This document shows positions 1-7,314 of a stretch of DNA of 14,154 bases, piece after piece (positions within the stretch are counted from its first letter, which is position 1; each line of letters opens with the position of its first letter). Below the pieces are notes generated by a model. It ran no database searches. It had not been told where the DNA came from and saw only the letters and a program-made list of their open reading frames with translations. Source of the DNA: CAYQAJ01 sp964415245 (lineage in GTDB: Bacteria > Planctomycetota > Planctomycetia > Pirellulales > Pirellulaceae); contig CAYQAJ010000125.1 in assembly GCA_964415245.1 (NCBI GenBank), forward strand, positions 1 to 14,154, given 5' to 3'. Made by a program: the position numbers and the translations under genes.

Positions 1-59
1 GCGCTAGCGCGGTGGTGTTGCAAGTGAGTTGGTAGGGCGCGCTCCGCTGTGCGTCGCGG
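1..59. other. Unassigned edge region with a 10-bp palindrome
   Basis: This short stretch lies downstream of coaX, and I can assign no gene to it. Its first ten bases, GCGCTAGCGC, form a perfect palindrome. Because it sits at the window edge, I cannot tell whether it belongs to a larger inverted repeat, a terminator stem or a neighbouring gene. Confidence 0.4.
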
Positions 60-890
60 CTAACCGTTGGGGTTTTCGCCGGTGCCCGTGTGCGCGGCGC
101 ACAGGGCGATGCCGGCCAGAACCAAGTGCGGCACGTACCGCACGTTTCTGCCCAGTCGCGGGGCGAGCAGTCGGGCGTATCCGCCGGAGAGAAGCACCTG
201 CGGCCTCTGGCCCAGGGCGGTGGTCATGTGCCGGACCAACTCGCGCACGCTTCCCAATGCGCCGTAAAACAGTCCGCTGCGCATGGCTGCCTCCGTCGAC
301 TTGCCGATGGGCGGTTCCGCCTCGCCGCCGGGTCGTGCGTCGATGAGGGGAAGCTGGTCGGTGTGTTCGTGTAGCGCGCGAGCCGTCAGACCCGGTCCTG
401 GCAGTATCGCCCCGCCGAGAAAGGCGCCGCTTGCGTCGAGGGCGTCGACGGTGATCGCAGTACCCACGTCGACCACGATCGCCGGCCTGTTCGGTCGTCG
501 CAGGTGATTGGCCCCCACCGCGGCGGCGAGCCGGTCGAGACCCACGCGCTCGGGCCGCTCGACGCAAATCTCCAGCGGCACGTCGCGATAGCTCAAGACG
601 TGAAGTGTGTCGCGCGGGCGTATACCTCGCACCGCTTGTTCCAACTGCCGCGATGTTTCCCCGTGTACGCTGGCCACATACCAGGCAAAGGGCTCGTTGG
701 GCAGGTCGGCCAGCAGCAGATCGACGCCGCTTTGCGTTGCGATTTCAAGCGAAGCGAGAGGCTGCGGCAGCTTGCGGCGGTTCGTGCTGGTGGCAGAAGA
801 TTTGCCACCGGCGACATCGAAAATGCCGCGCTTGATCAGCGTGTTGCCGATGTCGACGGCGATCAGCCTGGTGGCCGGGGAAGTGGGCAT
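60..890 (-). CDS. coaX: Type III pantothenate kinase
   Basis: The 276-residue product should phosphorylate pantothenate to 4'-phosphopantothenate, the first step of coenzyme A synthesis, in the cytoplasm. The ASKHA-fold hallmarks of CoaX are visible: the N-terminal phosphate-binding DIGNT at residues 13-17, the pantothenate-binding GLDR at 118-121, the second acidic motif DVGTAITVD at 141-149, GGAILPG at 159-165, and a late glycine-rich LSGGYA at 234-239. Length is slightly above the usual 245-265 residues. Type III enzymes need a monovalent cation and resist CoA feedback (family knowledge). ATG at 890 is chosen because VDIGNT follows directly at the expected distance; no clear Shine-Dalgarno precedes it. 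A TAAAAT hexamer (954-959, read on the minus strand) could be a -10 element but lacks a good -35. The gene is divergent from the protease gene. What follows it lies outside the window. Confidence 0.94.
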   Translation of the reverse strand: MPTSPATRLIAVDIGNTLIKRGIFDVAGGKSSATSTNRRKLPQPLASLEIATQSGVDLLLADLPNEPFAWYVASVHGETSRQLEQAVRGIRPRDTLHVLSYRDVPLEICVERPERVGLDRLAAAVGANHLRRPNRPAIVVDVGTAITVDALDASGAFLGGAILPGPGLTARALHEHTDQLPLIDARPGGEAEPPIGKSTEAAMRSGLFYGALGSVRELVRHMTTALGQRPQVLLSGGYARLLAPRLGRNVRYVPHLVLAGIALCAAHTGTGENPNG

Positions 891-1037
891 GCAATCGGGG
901 ATCGAGAACGAGGGGGCGAGCGATGGCGGCGCGCGCCGCCGATTCGTGCGCGCATTTTATCGTACCGGCGCGTTGAGCGGCGAGAAAGGGGAAGCGGCTC
1001 GCGGCAATCGACGGCGATTAACGCGGAGCCACGCGAA

Positions 1038-1066
1038 GTGACCCACGACGCCGAGTCAGATAGAAT
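1038..1066 (+). promoter_or_regulatory. Candidate sigma-70-type promoter for the protease gene
   Basis: GTGACC (1038-1043, 4 of 6 to TTGACA) is followed after exactly 17 bases by TAGAAT (1061-1066, 5 of 6 to TATAAT). Transcription would begin near 1073 and give a leader of about 57 bases before ATG 1130, containing the GC hairpin at 1094-1111. This is a motif match only. Confidence 0.4.
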
Positions 1067-1093
1067 GGAACTCGCACGTTGATACGATGCCCC

Positions 1094-1111
1094 CGCGGCC
1101 AAAGGGCCGCG
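1094..1111 (+). promoter_or_regulatory. GC-only 7-bp hairpin in the protease leader
   Basis: CGCGGCC (1094-1100) pairs perfectly with GGCCGCG (1105-1111) around an AAAG loop. It ends 18 bases upstream of the ATG at 1130, just before the weak Shine-Dalgarno GGGA (1118-1121). No T-run follows, so it is not a classical terminator. It could protect the mRNA 5' end or affect ribosome access. It also argues against the upstream in-frame TTG at 1079 as the start. Confidence 0.4.
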
Positions 1112-1129
1112 CACTTTGGGAATGCAATC

Positions 1130-3445
1130 ATGACGCGCCCGTCGCTGAATCTGCTCTGTCTGCTCGCGCTGCTTCTTGCCGGTTTTGTCGCTGCGCCGCT
1201 ACGAGCCGATGACCCATCGCCGCCCGCCGAAGCGCCGGCTGCGACCGACTCGGCATCGGAACCACAAGAGGGTGACGACGCAGATGCGGTCGCCAACACA
1301 AATGCCGACACCGAACTCTCCGACGCCGTGCGGCGAATCGCTGACGCGGCCCGGCCCTCGCTGGCCACCATCACGCAAACTGGGCGCGACGGCCGACAGC
1401 AGGGGATGGGCACCGGCTTCGTCATCTCGTCCGACGGCCTGATCGCCACCAATCTGCACGTGGTGGGCGAAGCGCGACCCGTGTCGGTGCAGCTTGCCGA
1501 CGGGCGTAACTTTCGCGTGACCGAAGTGTATGCCTGGGATCGGTTCCTCGACCTGGCCGTGCTCCGCGTCGACGCGAGCGACCTCGTGCCGCTGGAACTC
1601 GGCGACTCGGCCGAAAAGGTCGTGGGAGACCCCGTGGTCGTGATGGGCAATCCTCGCGGACTGCGCTACAGCGTGGTCAGCGGCGTCGTCTCCGGGCGGC
1701 GGGAGATCGACGGGCGGCAAATGCTGCAACTCGCCATTCCCATCGAACCGGGCAACAGCGGCGGACCCGTACTCGATCGCAACGGTCGCGTGCTGGGCCT
1801 GGTCACTATGAAGTCGGCGGTCACCGACAACCTCGGCTTTGCCGTGGAGATCAACGAGCTCAAGCCGCTGATCGCCAAGCCGAACACCGTCGCCATCGAC
1901 CGCTGGCTCACCATCGGGGTGATCGACACCCGCCAGTGGGACGTGCTGTACGGCGCGCGATGGCAGCAGCGCGGCGGCACGATCGTCGCGGACGAGCCCG
2001 GTGAGGGATTTGGTGGTCGCGCCGCTTGCCTGTGGCGGGGAGACTTGCCCGAGCTTCCGTTTGAATTAGCCGTCAACGTGCGGATGGAAGATGAATCGGG
2101 AGCGGCGGGATTGGTGTTTCACTGCGACGGCGGCGACAAGCATTACGGCTTCTACCCCAGCGCGGGGAAGCTGCGCTTGTCGCGGTTCGAAGGACCCGAC
2201 GTGCTCACCTGGACCGTGCTGGCCGATGTTGAGTCGCCGCACTATCGCCCGGGCCAGTGGAACCATCTGAAGGTGCGGTTGGCCGAGGGGAGCATTCGCT
2301 GCTACGTGAACGACGAGCTGGTCATCGAGTCGGCGGACGACGTGCTGCCGGCCGGACGCGTCGGACTGGCCCGGTTTCGCGACACAAAGGCCTCGTTCAA
2401 GGGGTTTACCGTGGCCAAGGAGATCGGGCCATCGCAGCCGGACGCCGAGTTGCTGGCGTCGTTGGCGGCGGCGGTCGATGGGCTTCCTTCCTTGGCGGAA
2501 CTGCTCCCCGATGCAGTCGCGCCGCTGGCCGAGAACGAAACCGAAGCGCGGCTTGTTTTGCGCCGTCGGGCCGACGAGCTGGAGGCGCGGGCCGGCGAGA
2601 TGCGGCTCATGGCGACCGACCTGCACACGCGCTCGGTCGCCGCGCAGCTCGCGGACCTATTGTCGGGCGAAGAGGAAGCGATCGACCTGGCCCGCGCCGC
2701 GCTGATGGTGGCATGGCTCGACGACGAAGAATTGCAAATCGATGCCTATCCGCAGCAGCTCGACCGCATGGCCGCGGAGGTTGCCGAGCGCTTGCCCGAC
2801 GATGCCGATGACGCCGCACGGCTCGCCGCGCTGAACGACTACCTGTTCCGCGAAAATGGTTATCACGGCAGCCACCTCGATTACTACCACCGCGCCAACA
2901 GCTATCTGAATCGCGTGATCGACGAGCGCGAGGGGATTCCCATCACGCTTTCGGTGCTGTACATGGAGCTGGGCCATCGCATCGGCCTGAAGATCGAAGG
3001 CGTGGGGCTGCCGGGCCATTTCGTGGTCCGCCACGTGCCGCGCGAAGGCGAGCCGCAGCTCATCGACGTGTTCGAAGGGGGCAAGCCCATGACGCGCGAC
3101 GAGGCGGACGAGAAGGTGCGCTCCATCACCGGCCAGCCGCTTACCGATGCGCACCTGCAAGCGGCCCGCAAGCGCGACATCGTCCTGCGGATGATCCAAA
3201 ATCTGATGGGAATCGCCCAGCGGAGCGGCGACTCCGAGGCCATGCTGCGATACCTGGAGGCGGTAGTGGAGATCGAGCCGAGCGCCGTGCGGGAGCGGGG
3301 CATGCGGGCCGTCCTGCGCTTCCAGACGGGGAGGAAGCAGGGAGCCGTGGCCGACCTCGACCATCTGATCGACGCCAAGCCCGAGGGACTCGACCTGGAA
3401 CAGGTGCGGCAGATGCGCGAGTATTTCCAGAACTCGGGCCGCTAG
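1130..3445 (+). CDS. Secreted S1C trypsin-like protease fused to jelly-roll and SirB1-type transglutaminase-like domains
   Basis: This 771-residue protein starts with a signal peptide (residues 1 to about 26, leucine-rich core), so it should act outside the cytoplasmic membrane. An HtrA-type protease domain (about 60-250) has an intact triad: His110 in NLHVV, Asp141 in LDLAV, Ser210 in GNSGGP. It has no PDZ domain. A DUF1080/LamG-like jelly roll follows (about 266-430), with HYGFY and the QWNHLKVR strand. A helical acidic stretch leads to a SirB1/Transglut_core2 domain (about 560-680) with REGIPITLS and the LPGHFVVRH motif, ending in TPR-like helices. The last 350 or so residues contain no cysteine, so the transglutaminase-like domain lacks the classical nucleophile. 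ATG 1130 is chosen over an in-frame TTG at 1079 because it puts the signal peptide at the N-terminus and has GGGA eight bases upstream. The substrate is unknown. The stop codon overlaps that of the convergent DUF1611 gene. Confidence 0.88.
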   Translation: MTRPSLNLLCLLALLLAGFVAAPLRADDPSPPAEAPAATDSASEPQEGDDADAVANTNADTELSDAVRRIADAARPSLATITQTGRDGRQQGMGTGFVISSDGLIATNLHVVGEARPVSVQLADGRNFRVTEVYAWDRFLDLAVLRVDASDLVPLELGDSAEKVVGDPVVVMGNPRGLRYSVVSGVVSGRREIDGRQMLQLAIPIEPGNSGGPVLDRNGRVLGLVTMKSAVTDNLGFAVEINELKPLIAKPNTVAIDRWLTIGVIDTRQWDVLYGARWQQRGGTIVADEPGEGFGGRAACLWRGDLPELPFELAVNVRMEDESGAAGLVFHCDGGDKHYGFYPSAGKLRLSRFEGPDVLTWTVLADVESPHYRPGQWNHLKVRLAEGSIRCYVNDELVIESADDVLPAGRVGLARFRDTKASFKGFTVAKEIGPSQPDAELLASLAAAVDGLPSLAELLPDAVAPLAENETEARLVLRRRADELEARAGEMRLMATDLHTRSVAAQLADLLSGEEEAIDLARAALMVAWLDDEELQIDAYPQQLDRMAAEVAERLPDDADDAARLAALNDYLFRENGYHGSHLDYYHRANSYLNRVIDEREGIPITLSVLYMELGHRIGLKIEGVGLPGHFVVRHVPREGEPQLIDVFEGGKPMTRDEADEKVRSITGQPLTDAHLQAARKRDIVLRMIQNLMGIAQRSGDSEAMLRYLEAVVEIEPSAVRERGMRAVLRFQTGRKQGAVADLDHLIDAKPEGLDLEQVRQMREYFQNSGR

Positions 3446-4494
3446 CCCGACGGCCGGATCCAGGAACCTGAGTCCTTCAGCTTCAGCACGGCGTCGACCA
3501 GGTCGTCGGGGCCGTGGCGAACCACGTCGCACACCGGCAGGTCAAGCTCCTGGCTCACGCGGCGGCGCTCGGCTTCGGCCGCCTCGGCCGACAGCTTGCT
3601 GCTGTTCATCGAAACGGCGATCACCGGGCAGGGATCGATCACGCTGGCCATGATCTCGCATAGGCGGCGAATATCGGCCAGCGGGGGAATTCTTACGTGC
3701 TCGACGCCGGTGACGCGCTCGCGCCCCACCTCGTAACACAGAATGATGCCGTGTGGCGCGCAGCCGTGCAGCAGGCTCAACGTGACGCCCGAGTACGAGG
3801 GATGCACGAGGCTCCCCTGCCCTTCGATCACGAGGATGTCGTGGTGCTGGTTGGCCAGCACGAGCTTTTCGGCGGCGCCGCTGACAAAGTCGGCCACCAC
3901 GCAGTCGACGGGGCAGCCTTCCCCTTCGACCAGGATGCCGGTCTGGCCGGTGGCGAGGAACTTGGCGTCGTGGCCGCGCTCGCAAAGAGCGCGGGTCACT
4001 TCGACCGAGGTTAACATCTTGCCCACGCTGCAATCGTGCCCCATGGTGTGAATCCGCAGGCAATCCGGGCGCAGTCCCTTGCGGCGGGCGATGTCGCGCT
4101 CGTTGTTCTTGCGGACGTCGGTCAGCGTGACGCCGCGCCGCTGTGCGGCCTCGACGAACTGTGGATCGGCGCTGAGAAAGTCGTGCAGGCCGCTCACGAC
4201 GTTCATGCCGCGTTCGATGGCGGCGAGAATGACGGCCCGCCATGGCGTCGGAATCTTACCTCCCGCCGGCGCAATGCCCAATAACAGCGTGTTGGCCCCG
4301 GGCGCCTCGTCGAGCGAAGCAACGATCGGCATTTCGCCCCCCACGCCCAACAGATCGCCGCTGGTGCGGCCGCGCCGCGTGCTGTCCAGCAGTGCCACGA
4401 CCTCCTCGGGGCGGTAGCGGATGAGGCAACTGGCCGTCTTGGCGGTGTGAGGGTTGGTATGTCCCTCGGTGAGAATCACCATGCGGCGGGTCAT
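3442..4494 (-). CDS. DUF1611 family P-loop protein (DgcN-like)
   Basis: This 350-residue protein matches the DUF1611 architecture. An N-terminal Rossmann-like half (about 1-140) includes LLGIAPAGGKIP and is followed by a P-loop NTPase-like half with GHDCSVGK at 152-159, EGQGSLVHPSY at 224-234, and HGIILCYEVGR (about 248-258). Some members (DgcN) are linked to D-glutamate catabolism together with the enolase-superfamily epimerase DgcA. No such partner is adjacent, so substrate and reaction are not assigned. It is probably cytoplasmic, with no signal peptide or membrane segment. Length is typical for the family. ATG 4494 is used; an in-frame ATG four codons later (MVILTEGH) is a realistic alternative. 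No Shine-Dalgarno is seen, and a 7-bp repeat array ends a few bases upstream of the start codon. The gene ends tail to tail with the protease gene. Confidence 0.85.
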   Translation of the reverse strand: MTRRMVILTEGHTNPHTAKTASCLIRYRPEEVVALLDSTRRGRTSGDLLGVGGEMPIVASLDEAPGANTLLLGIAPAGGKIPTPWRAVILAAIERGMNVVSGLHDFLSADPQFVEAAQRRGVTLTDVRKNNERDIARRKGLRPDCLRIHTMGHDCSVGKMLTSVEVTRALCERGHDAKFLATGQTGILVEGEGCPVDCVVADFVSGAAEKLVLANQHHDILVIEGQGSLVHPSYSGVTLSLLHGCAPHGIILCYEVGRERVTGVEHVRIPPLADIRRLCEIMASVIDPCPVIAVSMNSSKLSAEAAEAERRRVSQELDLPVCDVVRHGPDDLVDAVLKLKDSGSWIRPSG

Positions 4495-4497
4495 GGA

Positions 4498-4535
4498 TCA
4501 GTTTTCAGTTTTCGGTGTTCAGTTTTCAGTTGGAG
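4498..4535 (+). repeat. Heptamer array, AGTTTTC family (copy 1)
   Basis: Five tandem 7-bp units with consensus AGTTTTC start at 4500, 4507, 4514, 4521 and 4528; the third and fifth are degenerate. The 36 bases from 4500 to 4535 match the reverse complement of 7211-7246 at 34 positions. The array begins immediately upstream of the DUF1611 start codon on the minus strand. Confidence 0.85.
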
Positions 4536-4537
4536 GA

Positions 4538-4596
4538 GGTCCGTTGTCCGTTGCCAGTAGTCCGTTGCGGAAAGTCCATATCGTCCATCGTCCGTC
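4538..4596 (+). repeat. Heptamer array, GTCCRTY family
   Basis: GTCCGTT or GTCCATN units begin at 4539, 4546, 4560, 4574, 4583 and 4590. Degenerate units occupy 4553 and 4567, so most of the array keeps a 7-bp phase. The 12-mer GGTCCGTTGTCC at 4538-4549 recurs inverted at 7165-7176, and 11 of its bases recur inverted at 4702-4712. Confidence 0.75.
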
Positions 4597-4659
4597 GTTG
4601 CCCAATATGTGCTCTCCTTCTCCGAGTTCGTTCGCAACAGTTGACTGGCGACACTTTCC

Positions 4660-4729
4660 GCTGACGGCTGAGAGCTGATAGCTGACAGTTTCAAACCAAC
4701 TGACAACGGACCAAGGACAACTGACAAAG
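4660..4729 (+). repeat. Ten consecutive heptamers, GCTGANN grading into GACAANG
   Basis: Units starting at 4660, 4667, 4674 and 4681 are GCTGANN. Two degenerate units follow in the same phase, then four GACNAAN-like units at 4702, 4709, 4716 and 4723. The unbroken 7-bp phase over 70 bases is visible directly. With the other arrays this fills most of the 267-base gap between the DUF1611 gene and the ABC gene (4495-4761). The part in between (about 4597-4659) shows nothing recognisable, and no terminator is visible. Confidence 0.75.
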
Positions 4730-4761
4730 GTGGCGAGGTCACGCAACGTTCCGATGCAGTC

Positions 4762-7080
4762 CTAACCCAAGGTCTTGCGGAATCGCATTACGCTGAGCAT
4801 CAGAACCGCTACGCAGCACGCCGTCAATCCGACCACCCAGGGAAGCAGGTCGACGAAGTCGGCGCCCCGCAGCACGATGCCGCGCAGAATCTCGATGAAG
4901 TACGTCACGGGAATGAAAAAGGTAATGGCGTAAATGGGAAGCGGCATCTGGGCCCGGGGAAACATGAAGCCCGACAGCAGCACCGAAGGCAACATGATGA
5001 TGAAGGCGAACTGCATGGCCTCAACTTGGGTTTTGGCCAGCGTGGATACGAACAACCCCAGCCCCAGACCGCACACCAGAAACAACATCGACAGAGTGAC
5101 CAGCAGCAGAAAGCTGCCGTGAATCGGCACGCCGAAGATGTAGACCATCACGCACAGCACCACGAGCATTTCAACGAACCCGGCCACCGCGTAGGGCACG
5201 AGCTTGCCCAACAATAAACCCGCGCGGCCCACCGGCGTCACGAAGAGTTGTTCGAGCGTGCCCAGCTCGCGCTCCCGCACCACGGCGAACGACGTGAGAA
5301 ACAACGTGACAAGCTGCATGATGATCCCCACCAGCCCGGGCACGAAGAAGTGAGCGCTTTTGAGGTCGGGGTTGTAGAGCAGGCGGGGGCGCATCTCGAC
5401 GGGGAGCGTCAACCGCCCCGCCTCGTCGCGCGCCGGGCCGATGTTGAGGGCTTCGCCTTTGCGCCGCGCCATCGAGATTGCCAAGTTGGTCCCCAGTAGA
5501 TTGGCGCTGTTTAGCGCGGTGGTGGCAGCCTGCGAATCGCTGCCGTCGATGAGAACTTGCACATGCACCTGTTCGCCCCGCAGCAGCCGATCGGAAAAGT
5601 AGGGCGGAATGCACACGCCGACTTTGGCCCGGCCCGACGTGAGCGCGTGGTCAAATGAGTCCTGGTCGTGCACGTGGCCGATGACGTTGAACTTGCGGGT
5701 GTTTTCCAGCGCCTCGACAAGCTCCTGGCTCTGGAGCCGCCCGTCGAGGTTGTAGACGATCGTGGGAATGTGCTCGACCTCGACGTCGATGGCGTAGCCG
5801 AAGATGAGCGTCTGCATCACCGGCACGACCAGCATGAAGAAGAGCGTGGCCGGTTGCCGGCGGATGTGAATAAACTCCTTGACCAGCACCGCCCACAAGC
5901 CGCGCGTGGTGGGATGTCGCCGCGCGGCCAAAGAGCGGGGAGGCGGATGCGCGGCCTGGGCGAGCGTGCTCTCATCGTGCGGCGTAGCACCATCGTCGTC
6001 CAGCGGTCCGTCGGGTAGTTCGCCACCTTCTCGCTGCGCGGCGTCCGCAACGTCTGTCTGTGAGGGAGCGGTAATCGATCGGTCCGCCATCGGCACCGCG
6101 CCGCCTTCTTTCACGTACCCTTTCGATTCGATCGGCCCGAGGCGCCGCTGCTCGTCGGCCGTGAGCGTAACGAACACGTCTTCCAGCGTCGGAGCAATCT
6201 CGTGGATCGAAGCCGCACGGCCCTCGTCGCCGAAGCGACGCAACAGTTCTTCTGGCGGAAGCGTGTCCGCGGCGAGCAAGTGAATGCTGTCTCCAAACAG
6301 GGTCGCGTCGCGGACGCCTTCGACGGCCCGCAACACCGAAAGCTTTTGGGCCGGCGCGGCGATCGAAAGCTCCCACCGTCGCGCGCCCACGGGCGTGACC
6401 TGAGGTAGCCGTTTCAGGTCGTCGGGTCGGCCCAACACCAGCAACCGCGCGAGATATAAATAGCCAACCTCGCTGCACCGCTGGGCCTCATCCATGTAGT
6501 GGGTTGTGACAAAAAGCGTAACGCCTTGGGCGGACAGCTCGAACAGAAGGTCCCACAATTGCCGCCGCGCCACCGGGTCGATGCCCGCCGTCGGCTCGTC
6601 GAGAAAGATGACTTCCGGCTGGTGGACGAGAGCGCACGCCAAGGCGAGTCGCTGCTTCCATCCGCCCGACAGCGTCCCGGCGATCTGGTCGACGTATGGC
6701 GTGAGGCCGGTCAGCGCCATCACTTCGTGGGCTGCACTGCGCAGTCGTTGCCGGTCGAGCCCGTACACGCGGCCGTAAAAGTCCAGGTTTTCGCCCACGG
6801 TCAAGTCGGCGTACAGACTGAATTTCTGCGACATGTATCCGATGCGGGGCTTGATGAGCTCAGCCTCGGTCGCCACGTCGTACCCGAGAACGTGCGCCCC
6901 GCCCTCGGTGGGCGCGAGCACGCCGCACAGCATGCGGATGATGGTCGACTTGCCGCTTCCGTTGGGACCCAACAGGCCGAAGATGGAGCCGCGGCGGACC
7001 TGGAAGCTCACCTGCTCGACGGCGGTGATGCTGCCGAAGCGGCGAGTCAGACCGGTGACTTCGATGACGGCTGGAGACAT
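4762..7080 (-). CDS. ABC exporter: ATPase fused to ABC-2 permease
   Basis: In this 772-residue inner-membrane protein the N-terminal ATPase (about 1-310) has Walker A GPNGSGKST (38-46), Q-loop Gln85, signature LSGGW (137-141), Walker B IFLDEP (158-163) and H-loop His194. An acidic, proline-rich linker (about 320-392) joins it to an ABC2_membrane permease: one segment near 411-430, a large extracytoplasmic loop (about 431-580), then five segments between about 582 and 765, with the conserved RELGTLEQLFVTP after the second. It resembles the YbhF and YbhS/YbhR exporters but combines one ATPase and one permease in a chain, so a homodimer would be a complete transporter. It lies downstream of the HlyD-type adaptor in the same direction, implying a tripartite efflux pump; the substrate is unknown. 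The 234-base gap to the adaptor gene is filled largely with repeats, and no Shine-Dalgarno precedes ATG 7080. Confidence 0.92.
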   Translation of the reverse strand: MSPAVIEVTGLTRRFGSITAVEQVSFQVRRGSIFGLLGPNGSGKSTIIRMLCGVLAPTEGGAHVLGYDVATEAELIKPRIGYMSQKFSLYADLTVGENLDFYGRVYGLDRQRLRSAAHEVMALTGLTPYVDQIAGTLSGGWKQRLALACALVHQPEVIFLDEPTAGIDPVARRQLWDLLFELSAQGVTLFVTTHYMDEAQRCSEVGYLYLARLLVLGRPDDLKRLPQVTPVGARRWELSIAAPAQKLSVLRAVEGVRDATLFGDSIHLLAADTLPPEELLRRFGDEGRAASIHEIAPTLEDVFVTLTADEQRRLGPIESKGYVKEGGAVPMADRSITAPSQTDVADAAQREGGELPDGPLDDDGATPHDESTLAQAAHPPPRSLAARRHPTTRGLWAVLVKEFIHIRRQPATLFFMLVVPVMQTLIFGYAIDVEVEHIPTIVYNLDGRLQSQELVEALENTRKFNVIGHVHDQDSFDHALTSGRAKVGVCIPPYFSDRLLRGEQVHVQVLIDGSDSQAATTALNSANLLGTNLAISMARRKGEALNIGPARDEAGRLTLPVEMRPRLLYNPDLKSAHFFVPGLVGIIMQLVTLFLTSFAVVRERELGTLEQLFVTPVGRAGLLLGKLVPYAVAGFVEMLVVLCVMVYIFGVPIHGSFLLLVTLSMLFLVCGLGLGLFVSTLAKTQVEAMQFAFIIMLPSVLLSGFMFPRAQMPLPIYAITFFIPVTYFIEILRGIVLRGADFVDLLPWVVGLTACCVAVLMLSVMRFRKTLG

Positions 7081-7090
7081 GGTGCGAAAG

Positions 7091-7118
7091 TGTTCAGTTT
7101 TCAGTGTTCAGTTTTCAA
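7091..7118 (+). repeat. Heptamer array, AGTTTTC family (copy 2), left arm of an inverted repeat
   Basis: Four 7-bp units alternate TGTTCAG and TTTTCAR from 7091 to 7118. Bases 7093-7117 (25) are the perfect reverse complement of 7218-7242, giving an inverted repeat in the spacer between the adaptor and ABC genes. The array starts ten bases upstream of the ABC start codon on the minus strand. Confidence 0.85.
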
Positions 7119-7134
7119 TGCCAGACAGGGCAGA

Positions 7135-7176
7135 ATGGACGGGTATGGACGTAATGGACGCAATGGACAACGGACC
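7135..7176 (+). repeat. ATGGAC tandem repeats with about 9-bp period
   Basis: ATGGAC occurs at 7135, 7145, 7154 and 7163, followed by CGGAC at 7171, so spacings are 10, 9, 9 and 8 bases. The end of the array (7165-7176) is the exact reverse complement of 4538-4549, linking it to the GTCCRTY array on the other side of the ABC gene. Confidence 0.75.
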
Positions 7177-7210
7177 GCCCGCGCGCCATACGGGTCAGTT
7201 TTCCATAGAG

Positions 7211-7250
7211 CTCCCACTGAAAACTGAACACTGAAAACTGAAAACTTGTG
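7211..7250 (-). repeat. Heptamer array, AGTTTTC family (copy 3), right arm of the inverted repeat
   Basis: On the plus strand this reads as ACTGAAA-type units starting at 7216, 7223, 7230 and 7237, with a degenerate fifth. It pairs with 7093-7117 over 25 perfect bases, with about 100 bases between the arms. Its reverse complement matches copy 1 (4500-4535) at 34 of 36 positions. Confidence 0.85.
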
Positions 7251-7314
7251 CCACGCGCGTGGGAACTATTGTCGATGAACGTCGGATCGTCGCTGCACTC
7301 CGATCGCGCGAAAT

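Noticed and set aside
2657..3532. 291-codon open frame on the minus strand inside the protease gene
   Set aside because: Its translation has no recognisable motif, is rich in His, Arg, Leu and Gln, and lies entirely antisense to a well-supported domain protein. It is a typical GC-rich shadow frame.
6499..7227. 242-codon plus-strand frame antisense to the ABC ATPase domain
   Set aside because: The minus strand holds all ABC motifs in order. The plus-strand product has none, and its end runs into the repeat block.
7093..7242. Insertion sequence or MITE bounded by 25-bp inverted repeats
   Set aside because: The arms are themselves tandem heptamers found elsewhere as arrays, no target-site duplication is evident, and no transposase is present. 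A repeat-array explanation is simpler.
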